This document shows positions 51,697-59,948 of a stretch of DNA of 64,000 nucleotides, one piece after another. The notes under the pieces were generated by a model. That model worked only from the letters and a program-made list of their open reading frames with translations. It had not been told where the DNA came from and made no database searches. The stretch lies in the NCBI GenBank assembly GCA_033794685.1, contig JARAYZ010000004.1; one strand, written 5' to 3'. The translations under genes and the position numbers were made by a program. Each line of letters begins with the position of its first letter. The stretch's first letter is position 1. This DNA is from Lentzea sp033794685. GTDB taxonomy: Bacteria; Actinomycetota; Actinomycetes; Mycobacteriales; Pseudonocardiaceae.

Positions 51697-51957
51697 CTAC
51701 TCGTTGTGCACGAATCTGTTGTCCTGCAAGGCCTGCAGGATCTCCGGCCGCAGCCGGTTCACTTCGTCGTATGGCATGGCGGCGAGCTGACTCCGGGTGA
51801 AGATCGGGCCGTCTCCGAAGGGTGCGGGCGGGGCGTCATCGACAATCCGGCCGTCGCGGGCAGCGGCCTGAATCTCGTCGGCCTGGGCGGCCAGCTGATC
51901 GTCCGACATCGCCGCGAGTTCACCGCGGGTATAGGTGCGTAATTCAGGCGCGGTCAC
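51697..51957 (-). CDS. Element protein made of two tandem repeats
   Basis: An 86-residue protein with an internal duplication: YTRGELAAMSDDQL...EIQAAARDGRIVDD (about 8-40) and FTRSQLAAMPYDEV...EILQALQDNRFVHN (about 53-85). The shared pattern is T-R-x-x-LAAM-x-x-D then E-I-x-x-A-x-x-D-x-R-x-V. It is likely a small two-unit helical protein. Function unknown. The start overlaps the upstream HTH gene stop by four bases. Confidence 0.65.
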   Translation of the reverse strand: MTAPELRTYTRGELAAMSDDQLAAQADEIQAAARDGRIVDDAPPAPFGDGPIFTRSQLAAMPYDEVNRLRPEILQALQDNRFVHNE

Positions 51958-52157
51958 GCGCTGGCCTCCTGGTGGCGTGCGCGGCGTGCCTGCTCAGCCT
52001 GCACCGCGTCGGACGGGATGTGCCAATCGCGGCCCTCACGGCGGGCGCCGAGCAGCAGACCGCGGGCAGCGTGCCGGCGCACGGTGCGTGCGCTGATGCC
52101 GAGTCGTTCGGCTGCTTGGCTGCTGGTCACGCCTAAACGATCAATGCCGCGTGTCAC
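51954..52157 (-). CDS. Small helix-turn-helix (excisionase-like) protein
   Basis: A 67-residue protein with a MerR/excisionase-like helix-turn-helix, VTSSQAAERLGISARTVRRHA, followed by a short wing (RREGRDWHIPSDAV). A start at 52157 (GTG) is taken; an ATG at 52232, overlapping the tape-measure gene end, gives a longer Cys-containing version. It could be an excisionase or small regulator. Neighbours: tape-measure gene upstream, repeat protein downstream. Confidence 0.6.
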   Translation of the reverse strand: MTRGIDRLGVTSSQAAERLGISARTVRRHAARGLLLGARREGRDWHIPSDAVQAEQARRARHQEASA

Positions 52158-52212
52158 CCGGATGTCCGCGTGCGGACACGCCTTCAGCGGAACGCGCAGG
52201 CAGCCCAGCGGC

Positions 52213-54948
52213 TTACGCGAGCACGCCCTCATCGAGGTCGTGAATGACGTTGCGAATCCACTGCTTCGACGGCATCGACTTGATCTCGTGCAGGTGGAAC
52301 TCGTAGTGGTTCCCGCCACGCGTCATTGAGGCGCTCTCGCTGCCAGTGTCGGCACGCTGCGCCGGAGCCTGGCCGGTCGACTGCGACCGGTTCGTCATCT
52401 GGTCGATCGCGCGCGTCTCTGCGGCGGTGAACATGTGACCGTTCGCCGGGAAGATCGCGTACTCTTCGCCGCGCTCGCCGACCTTCAGCAGCTGGTTCGC
52501 CGCGAACGCGCCACCGTCCGCACGCGGAGACGGCAGCGGCAGCGGCAGGTTGCCTGGGTTCTGGTTCGGGGCGCTGTTGCCGACGATCTCGTTGAGGAAG
52601 ACGTTGACCCAGCGGTCCCGCATGTTGTCGAGCTTGTTCTGGATGCCGTCGATCTTGCTAGAGGCCAGGTCCTGAGCGGAGATCTTCACTTCTTTGCCAG
52701 GCTGCAGCGTGATGACCGCGTTGTTGGCGCCGTCGATCGTGCGCGTCGCGCCGAGCGCCGAGAGCGCCGTGTCGTCCATGTTCGCGATCACCGTCTGAAG
52801 CGCCTTCGGTAGCGGGCCCTCCATCGTGGACGCGAGCTCGATCGCCTTCGCCTGCTGCGCCTTCAACGCCGCGGTCTGCGCGTCCGCGCTCTGCTGGTTT
52901 GCGAAGTGAGCCAACGCCTCCTTGCCCGCCACGATGATCAGGTTCTGTCCGGCGGCCTCGACCTGCTCCTTGGCCGAGCGCAACTCCAGCTCGGTCGCCG
53001 TGCCGGTCTTCAACGTGTCGTTGAGGTTCTTGCTTGCCTGGTCGTACGAGGTGGTCGCCATGCGCAACGCCAAGTTGCTGCCCGCGAGCGTGAGCGACAG
53101 CGACAGCTGCTCCTGCATGCGATCTACGAGCGTCTGCGTGGCACGCGCCGCGTCGTACTGGACATCCTTCAGCCGGCCTTGGGCGACCGCGAGCAGATAC
53201 GACGCCGACTTCGCTTGATCCGAGTTCTTGCCGAACCGCTCGACCGCATACGAGTGATCAGCAGAAGCCTTCGACGCGTCAGCCTGGGCGCGCTGCAGCG
53301 TCGTCATCGAGTTCCGCTGCGCCGAGATTTCCTCACGGGCGTACTTCATCGTCGGGATGAACTCTCGCGCGACCGTGCCAACCCAGCTGTACGTGTTCCG
53401 CTCCAGCGCCGCAACCATCTCGCCGTTGTCGTGCAGCTTCCATTTCGCCTGCTCTGCGGCGTTACCGCCTGCCATGAGCGACGCAGTGAGCTGTTCCATC
53501 GAGCCGAACAACCCGTCGATCGCAAGATTGACACCAACGAAAGTGGCGCCCGCAATCGCACCGTAGGTGCCAAGGAACGACAGCGCCGAGCCGACGCCAG
53601 CCACGGCCCCGCGCAGCCGTCCGCCCTTCTCTCCGGCGGTCTGCATCTGATCGCCGAACCGGCCGACCCCGTCACCGACCGCACCGAAGATCGCCGCACC
53701 TGCCTTCAGGGACAGGATGGCGCCGACGACGGTGCCGAGCGCGGGCGCCAGCGGGCCCAGAACAGTCAGAATGTTCGACACCACGCCAAGCACGGACGAC
53801 CCGGTCGAAGCGAGCGCGGGGAACCCGTTCTCCGCCAAGCCTTCTGCGGCGTCGGTCGTCTGGTCGAGCACCTGGCGGGCGCTTGAGAACGCGCCCGCGA
53901 AGTTGTTCGACAGCATCGCCAGAAGGCTGCCGCTCGTGCCGAGCAGATCCTCGAGTACGAGGCCGAACTCGCCCGCGTTCCGGCCCGCGCTGGGCGCACC
54001 CTCTGAGATCTCCTCGAAGAAGTCCGACAGGCCCGTTCCCGTGTGGGCGAGCAGTGCGTTCAGTCCGGCGACTGCCTGGCCGGATTCCTGCACGCTCTTG
54101 CGCATGCCAGGCAGGGCGTTCGTGGCCAGCCGCACCACGCCGTCGACGAGCATCGTCACGGCCGGACCCGAGTCGGCGGCCATCGCCTTGAGCTCGGGAC
54201 GCATGCGCCGGAACCCGGCCGTCACCTGATCGGCGGCGAGTACCAGCTCGTCCCGCAGTGGTGCCGTGATGTCCTCGGCACCGTCGGCAAGTTCGCTCGC
54301 GGTGTCGGTCCAGGTGCGCACCATGTCGTCGCTGGACTTCTGCATCCCGATGGCCAAGCCCGCGAGCAGCAACGGCACACCGAGGAGACCGGCCGCGATC
54401 GCTGTGCCAGCCAGGCCACCGGCCGCACCGGCGCCGATGAGCGTGCCGGTGAACGCGAGGGCGCTGCGGTTGCCGCGCTCCGATTCGCGCGTCGCGAGCG
54501 CCTCGGCGACCGCCTTCGCCCGCGTCTTGGCCGCGGCCTCTTCGTCCTTCTTGGACTTCGCCTCGACCGCTGCTGTCGCACGCTCGGTGGCGTCGGCTTC
54601 CTGCTGCTTGAGCCGGACGGCTTCCTGCTCGAGATGCAGGGTCGTCTGAAGCTGGGTGTCATGCTTGCGCCGGGCTGCAGCGAGCGCCTCGGTGGCGCGG
54701 ACGAGTTGGGTGTCGGTCGCGTTCTCTTTGCCGCGCAGCGCTTCGAGTGCGGCTTCGGCGACGCGGACCTTGCCGGCCGCGTCCTCCTCGGCTTTGCGGG
54801 AGGCCTCGATTTTGCGGGCGTTCGCGGCGGCTTTGGTGGCGGACTTCTCGCCTGCGGCGTCGAGCTTTTCCATGTTCTGGCGCGCGTCGGACGTATCCGC
54901 CGTCACCTTCGCGTAGAGCTCGCCCACCAGCAGTGCCACGGGCGTCAC
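52213..54948 (-). CDS. Phage tail tape-measure-like protein
   Basis: A 911-residue protein with the layout of a siphophage tape measure: N-terminal GELYAKVTADTSDARQNMEKL, a long coiled-coil region rich in Ala, Glu, Lys and Arg (about 25-165), hydrophobic segments (about 170-205 and 400-475), and a C-terminal stretch RADGGAFAANQLLKVGERGEEYAIFPANG like the usual tape-measure end. In phages it sets tail length and passes DNA. No tail, head or terminase genes stand beside it, so it may be a remnant or reused. The GTG start at 54948 has a weak ribosome site. Confidence 0.75.
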   Translation of the reverse strand: MTPVALLVGELYAKVTADTSDARQNMEKLDAAGEKSATKAAANARKIEASRKAEEDAAGKVRVAEAALEALRGKENATDTQLVRATEALAAARRKHDTQLQTTLHLEQEAVRLKQQEADATERATAAVEAKSKKDEEAAAKTRAKAVAEALATRESERGNRSALAFTGTLIGAGAAGGLAGTAIAAGLLGVPLLLAGLAIGMQKSSDDMVRTWTDTASELADGAEDITAPLRDELVLAADQVTAGFRRMRPELKAMAADSGPAVTMLVDGVVRLATNALPGMRKSVQESGQAVAGLNALLAHTGTGLSDFFEEISEGAPSAGRNAGEFGLVLEDLLGTSGSLLAMLSNNFAGAFSSARQVLDQTTDAAEGLAENGFPALASTGSSVLGVVSNILTVLGPLAPALGTVVGAILSLKAGAAIFGAVGDGVGRFGDQMQTAGEKGGRLRGAVAGVGSALSFLGTYGAIAGATFVGVNLAIDGLFGSMEQLTASLMAGGNAAEQAKWKLHDNGEMVAALERNTYSWVGTVAREFIPTMKYAREEISAQRNSMTTLQRAQADASKASADHSYAVERFGKNSDQAKSASYLLAVAQGRLKDVQYDAARATQTLVDRMQEQLSLSLTLAGSNLALRMATTSYDQASKNLNDTLKTGTATELELRSAKEQVEAAGQNLIIVAGKEALAHFANQQSADAQTAALKAQQAKAIELASTMEGPLPKALQTVIANMDDTALSALGATRTIDGANNAVITLQPGKEVKISAQDLASSKIDGIQNKLDNMRDRWVNVFLNEIVGNSAPNQNPGNLPLPLPSPRADGGAFAANQLLKVGERGEEYAIFPANGHMFTAAETRAIDQMTNRSQSTGQAPAQRADTGSESASMTRGGNHYEFHLHEIKSMPSKQWIRNVIHDLDEGVLA

Positions 54949-54983
54949 GATCAGCCGGGGGTGTCACCCGGACGGGGCTGCGT

Positions 54984-55838
54984 TCAGTCCTGCGCGCCGA
55001 GTTCGGAGGCCATGCGCAGCAGAACAGTACGTGCGGCTTCGCCTGTGGCCGCGACCGTCCACAGGCGATCAGTGAGTCTGCCGTAGAACGCCACGATGTC
55101 CGGATCGGTCAGCCGGTCTTCGGCGTGCGCAAGTTCGACGACAACCTCGTCATCGACGATCCACCAGCCGTGAAGCAGCAGGTTCGGTAGCTCGGTGAAC
55201 CGCGGGATCACGCCAAACCGGACGTTCTGCAGACCAACGACCGAGACGAGCCGGTCGATCTGCTCCAGCTTCTCAGCCTTCGTGAACGGGCCCATGCCGA
55301 GCGCGGCCTCGGTCGTGAGGATCTCGATCGTCTTGTCGTCGTCGTACAGCACCTGCTGCCGCTTCATGCGCGCTCGCACCGCCGCGTCAACGTCGTCCGC
55401 TGGCACGTCGTGAAGGTCAGCCTGCGTCATGAGAATCCGCCTCGCGCAGGCCGGCGTCTGAAGCAGGCCCGGCACGGCGAGTAGGTCGACAGCGCGGATG
55501 ACCGAGGACGCGCCTTCCTCGCGTGCGTCGCGGTCCTGCCGAGCGCGATGACCTGAGCGCAGTTGCCGCTGCCAGTTCGCCGCGGCGAGGCGAAGATCGC
55601 GCAGTTCGGCCTGCGCCTGGGTGATCAACTCAGGTGCGGCATCGACGGCGTGGTGCCACTGCGACATGTCGGCGTCGCTCGGGAGCTGCTTGCCGTTCTC
55701 GATCTTGCTGACCTTGGAGGGCTTCCAGCCGAGCACGGCGGCGAAGTCTTTCGCCGCCGCATAGCCGGCCTGCAACCGCAGCTGGAACAGCCTCTCGGCG
55801 AGGTCCCGCTTAGCCTTCTCGTAATCGCCCTCGGTCAC
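54984..55838 (-). CDS. XRE-family regulator with DUF5753 domain
   Basis: A 284-residue protein with an N-terminal Cro/C1-type helix-turn-helix (AKDFAAVLGWKPSKVSKIENGKQ) and a DUF5753-like C-terminal domain (AVPGLLQTPACARRIL, RMKRQQVLYDDDK, TELPNLLLHG). Such regulators in actinobacteria usually sit beside a small partner gene, here the DUF6879 gene seven bases upstream on the same strand. The partner pairing is typical; the signal they sense is unknown. Confidence 0.85.
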   Translation of the reverse strand: MTEGDYEKAKRDLAERLFQLRLQAGYAAAKDFAAVLGWKPSKVSKIENGKQLPSDADMSQWHHAVDAAPELITQAQAELRDLRLAAANWQRQLRSGHRARQDRDAREEGASSVIRAVDLLAVPGLLQTPACARRILMTQADLHDVPADDVDAAVRARMKRQQVLYDDDKTIEILTTEAALGMGPFTKAEKLEQIDRLVSVVGLQNVRFGVIPRFTELPNLLLHGWWIVDDEVVVELAHAEDRLTDPDIVAFYGRLTDRLWTVAATGEAARTVLLRMASELGAQD

Positions 55839-55845
55839 GTGCCCC

Positions 55846-56379
55846 TCATCGACTCAGCTGCGCCGCTCGCCACTCCAGGTAGGGCACTGCGGCTGCAAGC
55901 GCCTGCTGCTGGATGGCACGGTAGTGCTCGACCTCGGCGGGATGGTCGATCACCTCCGCTGAGCTGACGCCCGTGTCGCCGAACGTCATGGCCACGGCGG
56001 TCCGGTCGTCGAACAACCAGAAGTCCACACGCGGCAACCGCAACCGCTCGGCGTCGGTCGCGGCTAGAACACGGATGTCCTCGCCCGCCTCGACGGCCAG
56101 GCCGGTGAACGACAGCTCGAACCGCAGGTAGTCGGTGAGCGGCTCGGTCAGCACCCGCACGCGGCCGACACGACGTCCAGCGGCGGTGAGCTCGGCGACC
56201 CACTCGAACCAGTCGGCCATCCACGTGTGGTCGTCTGGTTCGCCGACCAGGAACCGCCGCAGCGGCTCCTGCTCCTCGGGTTCGCTGTAGGTGCCCTGGA
56301 TCTCCAGGCGCCACGCCGACTCGGCGAACGTGTCGAACAGGGCCTCGAACTCGTCGCGGTCGATGCGGCGTCGGGTCAC
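55846..56379 (-). CDS. DUF6879-family protein
   Basis: A 177-residue protein starting MTRRRIDRDEFEALFDTF, with WRLEIQGTYS, DYLRFELSFTG and DFWLFDDRTAVAMTFGDTG, the usual DUF6879 pattern. The GTG at 56379 overlaps the preceding stop (GTGA). It is the middle gene of a three-gene cassette with an 80-residue protein and an XRE-DUF5753 regulator. Function unknown. Confidence 0.8.
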   Translation of the reverse strand: MTRRRIDRDEFEALFDTFAESAWRLEIQGTYSEPEEQEPLRRFLVGEPDDHTWMADWFEWVAELTAAGRRVGRVRVLTEPLTDYLRFELSFTGLAVEAGEDIRVLAATDAERLRLPRVDFWLFDDRTAVAMTFGDTGVSSAEVIDHPAEVEHYRAIQQQALAAAVPYLEWRAAQLSR

Positions 56380-56618
56380 TGGCCGTCTCGCAGCGCGTCG
56401 AGCTGGTCCTGCGGGAGGGTGCGCACGTACTGATCCAGCAGGCCTTTCGGGACCTGGACGGCGGTCTCGTGGTCGGGCAGCCCCAGCTCGCGCATCGTGG
56501 CGAGCGCTTCGTCGTCGTCGACACGCCAGCCCTGCACGACGTACGTGTCGTCTTCGGCCTTGAACAGCGTCGGGCAGCCGGTCTTGCCGGACTCGACGGC
56601 GATGAGGGTCAGCTTCAC
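56376..56618 (-). CDS. Small protein of the XRE/DUF6879 cassette
   Basis: An 80-residue protein (KLTLIAVESGKTGCPTLF, YVVQGWRVDDDEALATM, QVPKGLLDQYVRTL). The GTG start at 56618 follows AAGGAG. It leads the three-gene cassette and overlaps DUF6879 by four bases. Upstream, TTGC-AAGCGCTT-CGCAA (56643-56659) is a near-perfect dyad that may be the regulator site. Confidence 0.7.
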   Translation of the reverse strand: MKLTLIAVESGKTGCPTLFKAEDDTYVVQGWRVDDDEALATMRELGLPDHETAVQVPKGLLDQYVRTLPQDQLDALRDGQ

Positions 56619-56836
56619 GGCGTGCTCCTTGGTCGAAATCGATTTGCAAGCGCTTCGCAACTCGCATTCAACCGGAGGTCACCGGTGCGCCGGGTGGCTC
56701 CGAACGGGTGATTACGGACCCCGTGCGGCTAGATTTCTTGTCAGTTTCTCTTCAATTTCGCAATACTTGCCCTGCGGGTGGTGTCGGGCGCTTCCCTCTG
56801 GCCGGCTGCCACCCGCAACCCACGAGAGGGGGCATC

Positions 56837-57061
56837 GTGAACACTGCTGGCCGCACCCTGGTTCAGGCGGTGCAGTGCGAGAACCCCGCCTGTCGCCAGG
56901 TGATCATGCGTGTCTGGAACTTCCAGGGCCGCAGGCAGTGCGAGAACGTCTCGTGCTCGTGCGACAACGCCCTCGGCGACGCCTTCCAGTTGGTTCTATC
57001 CCGACGTCAGGTCCGAACAACCGCGAGGGCGGATTCGGCAGATCGGCACGCATCCGAGTGA
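56837..57061 (+). CDS. Small Cys-containing (zinc-ribbon-like) protein
   Basis: A 74-residue protein with four to five Cys in two groups (CENPAC and CENVSCSC), fitting a zinc-ribbon-like fold. The GTG start at 56837 is preceded by GAGAGGGGG. Its end overlaps the next start (GTGA). Divergent from the XRE cassette. Confidence 0.6.
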   Translation: MNTAGRTLVQAVQCENPACRQVIMRVWNFQGRRQCENVSCSCDNALGDAFQLVLSRRQVRTTARADSADRHASE

Positions 57062-57285
57062 CTGGCGAGGTCGTGCCGCTGTACAGGTGGCGGCCGGTCG
57101 GCGAGGTCGAGCACGCGTTCTCTCGCTTCCGGAACCGCCGTGGCGCCCGGTGGCTGACGGCGATGTGCCAGTTGCGCACGACGCCGTACGTCGTGGCGCA
57201 GTCTGAGATCTACGCGAAGCTTCGCGACGGCGTGGCCGGCAGGTGCTTCACCTGCCTGGCCTTGACGGACGGCCAGGTCGGCTAG
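57058..57285 (+). CDS. Hypothetical 75-residue element protein
   Basis: Starts GTG at 57058 overlapping the upstream gene. Sequence EVVPLYRWRPVGEVEHAFS, ARWLTAMCQLRTTP and GRCFTCLALTDGQ; two Cys near the end could bind metal. No family known. Convergent with the paralogue gene at 57282. Confidence 0.55.
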   Translation: MTGEVVPLYRWRPVGEVEHAFSRFRNRRGARWLTAMCQLRTTPYVVAQSEIYAKLRDGVAGRCFTCLALTDGQVG

Positions 57286-57548
57286 GCCTTGCCCCGCTTC
57301 GCGCGACGCACCTCGGCACTCCTCGCGGCCATCTTGAGGAAGTGCGCCTTCTTCGCGCTCTCGGCGCGTCGACTGCGCTCGGCGGGGTCCATGGTGCCGT
57401 CGGGGTCGACCTGCTTCTCGAACCGGTCGAGTGACGCCTGCCGTGCGGCAGCGGTGCGCGCTGTCGGGTCGGCCGTGTTCGCCCACGAGGTGTGTGCAGC
57501 GATGCGGGCACGGAGGGAACGATCTTGCGGCGTCAACTCGGAAGCCAT
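57282..57548 (-). CDS. Small helical protein, copy 1 of a paralogue pair
   Basis: An 88-residue charged helical protein: RARIAAHTSWANTADPTART, then RFEKQVDPDGTMDPAERSRRAESAKKAHF. The same pattern (SWANT, ARTA, RFEKQVDPDG, AHF/AYF) recurs in the protein at 62599-62922, so the element carries two copies. Function unknown; basic Arg-rich ends hint at nucleic-acid binding. ATG at 57548. Confidence 0.7.
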   Translation of the reverse strand: MASELTPQDRSLRARIAAHTSWANTADPTARTAAARQASLDRFEKQVDPDGTMDPAERSRRAESAKKAHFLKMAARSAEVRRAKRGKA

Positions 57549-57651
57549 GCGCACCAGCGTTGCGCTTCGTCGGCGCAACGTAAAGCCCTGTGCGTGACAC
57601 GGGCGCCGCATGCTAGGCGAGGTCGCGTGCTGTGGTGGCAGGTTGTTCACG

Positions 57652-57694
57652 CGAAGAGGCCCCGGGCGCTCATGCAGCGCCCGGGGCCTCTTCG
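57652..57694. terminator. Very strong hairpin terminator
   Basis: A perfect 19-bp stem (CGAAGAGGCCCCGGGCGCT and its complement) with a five-base loop. It lies 73 bases after the stop of the RusA-like gene at 57768 on the minus strand, ending that transcript. Confidence 0.85.
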
Positions 57695-57767
57695 TTGCGC
57701 CGCAACGCTTGCGGGCCTGCTCGTGTGTTCATCTGCCTGACCGTGGTGTCGTCGCTAGCCTGGCTAT

Positions 57768-58322
57768 TCACGGGGTGATGAACATCTGACTTCCGTAACT
57801 CGCTTTCGCGGCGTGTACCTGCACTCTGATCGTCAACCTCACGGCACGCGGGGTTGCGGTCGGACCTAGGAGCCGATCGGTCTCGACGGCCACGGAGGTG
57901 ATCAGCTTGTCGTCCTCAAGCAGGCAGTGCAGAGGATCTTGCCCGGAGTCAGGAGCCCATCCCCTAGGGATTTGCTGGGCACTAGGCACCGTCAGTGCAT
58001 CGAAAAGCGTCTTGAGTCGGTTGTCGATATCGCCACCATCGATCAACTGACCAGCGTCCCCCGAGCGCTGCATGAGGATGTTCAAACTTGCTCGGAGGTG
58101 CAGATACGGGTGTACGACCGAGGCAAATCTGAAGCCGCCTTGGGGTACAAGGTGCTGCCCGCCGTCGTGCGCCGAAGGATCGACAAACTCCGCGACGGAA
58201 CTCAACCCGGTCTTGTCCCACAGGTCTTTGATCTGGGGATGCAGGGCTAGGCGAATGACGTTCTTAGCCTCCGCGGATCCGGTCGGAGGTAGGTCACCGT
58301 CGTAGTACAACGTGAAGCGCAT
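57768..58322 (-). CDS. RusA-like Holliday-junction resolvase family protein
   Basis: A 184-residue protein. The core GGDIDNRLKTLFDALTVP, followed by LLEDDKLITSVAVET, matches the DxDN-x-x-K...D and DD-x-x-I pattern of RusA resolvases, which resolve Holliday junctions in phages. The N-terminus (MRFTLYYDGDLPPTG) is similar to RusA-type beta starts. It has fewer GC-rich codons than neighbours, a sign of separate transfer. It could be part of the element replication/recombination kit. Confidence 0.6.
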   Translation of the reverse strand: MRFTLYYDGDLPPTGSAEAKNVIRLALHPQIKDLWDKTGLSSVAEFVDPSAHDGGQHLVPQGGFRFASVVHPYLHLRASLNILMQRSGDAGQLIDGGDIDNRLKTLFDALTVPSAQQIPRGWAPDSGQDPLHCLLEDDKLITSVAVETDRLLGPTATPRAVRLTIRVQVHAAKASYGSQMFITP

Positions 58323-58424
58323 GGACCGCCCTCCCGTGCCGCGTTCAATCTGCGGAACCCTACAGTCCGCACGTCGGGACGACGCCAGACGATCTGACCT
58401 CCGATAAGTGACCCTTACCGGCGG

Positions 58425-59030
58425 CTAGAACTGCCATTCCCAACCGCCGGACGGGTTGACCGTCGGCGGACGATAGGTGATGACGCCACCCGAGTTGCGG
58501 GTGTCGAGCGGAAGTTTCCCGCGGTAAGTCGAGGCGGGCGCGAACGGGTTCGTCGGCAGCCATTCCTTCTGGTCCAGGCACATGAACGCGGCGCCGGTCA
58601 CGAGGGCCGTCTCGGTGACGCCGTCGGGTCCGACGATCGCGAAATCGTGGCCCGTGATCATCCACCCCTGATCCGCCCGGTACTGCGGCGTGGTCTTCAC
58701 GGTGAACGTGAGCACGACGCGGTGCCCGTGCTCAGGCTTCTCCGTGAACTGGCTGGTGCACGGCGGGTCGACCTCGATCGCGTCGAGCGTGAAGTCGGCC
58801 TGCTGAGCTCCCGATTGCTGGTCGCTGAAGCCGGCCGTCTGCCCCTTGGCCTTTACGAGCAGCCCCCGAGGTGAACGTGAGGGCGCCGCAGAACTCGCGG
58901 TCGTGGCGGTCGTTGCGGTTGTCGCTGCCGACGACGTGGCGCTCGGTGGCGCAGCGAGCGGCGGCGGGGTGCTCGAGCACGCGGTGAGGGCTGCGGCCAT
59001 GACGGCCAGGGCGGCGGCGGTTCGGCGCAT
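58425..59030 (-). CDS. Lipoprotein of the mobile element
   Basis: A 201-residue secreted lipoprotein: signal with lipobox AAALTACSS, Ala/Thr/Ser-rich linker (about 25-50), then a beta-rich domain (DFTLDAIEVDPPC, HRVVLTFTVKTTPQY, DFAIVGPDGVTETALV) similar in style to DUF4352 domains. It ends with Gly-Trp-Glu-Trp-Gln-Phe. It may give lysogen superinfection exclusion or act in the envelope; unproven. Confidence 0.7.
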   Translation of the reverse strand: MRRTAAALAVMAAALTACSSTPPPLAAPPSATSSAATTATTATTASSAAPSRSPRGLLVKAKGQTAGFSDQQSGAQQADFTLDAIEVDPPCTSQFTEKPEHGHRVVLTFTVKTTPQYRADQGWMITGHDFAIVGPDGVTETALVTGAAFMCLDQKEWLPTNPFAPASTYRGKLPLDTRNSGGVITYRPPTVNPSGGWEWQF

Positions 59031-59061
59031 GACTGCATGGTCGGATCAGAACGCTGGGTCG

Positions 59062-59580
59062 TTACGTTCCGTAGGGGACGCCACGCACAGAACGGTGCGC
59101 ACGGCTCAGGTCCTGCCGTATCTGCCTCTCGACCGCGAGACGCTGGGTGGTCCGCTCAGCCGGCAACCAGTAGATGCTCGACAGCAGCTCGCGGCGCCGA
59201 AGCCTGCGCGTCCGCGGACGCATGTCCGCCCCGACGAGATCGCACAGCATGCGGTCGAGCTCCTGCGGCTCCTTGCCCTCCGGCGACAGTGCGCGGGCGA
59301 GCCACGCGACCTGCTGACGGGTCGGGCGGTGGTCGCCCTTCTCCAGGCGCCGGATGGTCCTCGGATCACACGACAGAAGCTCGGCGAGCGCCTTCTGAGT
59401 CAGGCCACGCTCGCCTCTCAGCGCCCGTACGCGGGCCCCGAACTCATCTGCGAGGTGCCGCTTCACCTCGGGCGCGAGAGGGCCGCTCGGAGGCCAGAAA
59501 GCGGACTGGTCGCGGGTCACGTCGCGTGCGAGACCCGGACGTCCTGCGTCCGGGTTCCGGGGGCTGCTGTTTTCGATCAT
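59062..59580 (-). CDS. XRE-family transcriptional regulator
   Basis: A 172-residue protein with a central Cro/C1 helix-turn-helix (RGLTQKALAELLSCDPRTIRR followed by LEKGDHRP, about 56-90), and an Arg-rich C-terminus (RPRTRRLRRRELLSSIYWLPAE). The ATG at 59580 overlaps the next gene stop (ATGA). Likely a repressor or control protein of the element. Confidence 0.8.
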   Translation of the reverse strand: MIENSSPRNPDAGRPGLARDVTRDQSAFWPPSGPLAPEVKRHLADEFGARVRALRGERGLTQKALAELLSCDPRTIRRLEKGDHRPTRQQVAWLARALSPEGKEPQELDRMLCDLVGADMRPRTRRLRRRELLSSIYWLPAERTTQRLAVERQIRQDLSRAHRSVRGVPYGT

Positions 59581-59918
59581 CGCGAGTCCTCCTGGGGGTT
59601 GTCGGTGGGCTGGTCGAGGAGGTTGTTCAGGTCGTTGTGGACCTTGAGGTGGAGGCGGAGGGGTGAGAGGGCTTCGAGTCCTGCGAGGGTCTGGGTGATG
59701 ACGAGGGGTGGTTCTTCGCCGGCGGCGCGGGCTTCGCGGGCGCGTTCGTGGAGTGCGTCGGTGGCGGGGATGAGGGCGGCTTCGACGGCGAGGTCCGCGG
59801 GGGCGAGGGCTTGGGTGACGTCGAGGGGGACGTTGTAGCGGTTGGCGAGGTGGATTTGGGCGTACAGCAGCCATTCGGCGACGGATGGTTGGCTGGACGG
59901 ACCCTGCTGTTCGGTCAT
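59577..59918 (-). CDS. Hypothetical helical element protein
   Basis: A 113-residue protein with regular helices (VAEWLLYAQIHLANRYNVPLD, ALHERAREARAAGEEP, RLHLKVHNDLNNLLDQP). The stop overlaps the XRE start. No family is recognised; it lies between the DnaB helicase and the XRE regulator. Confidence 0.65.
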   Translation of the reverse strand: MTEQQGPSSQPSVAEWLLYAQIHLANRYNVPLDVTQALAPADLAVEAALIPATDALHERAREARAAGEEPPLVITQTLAGLEALSPLRLHLKVHNDLNNLLDQPTDNPQEDSR

Positions 59919-59948
59919 GCGACGGGTCTCCGTTCGTGGTCGCAGAGT

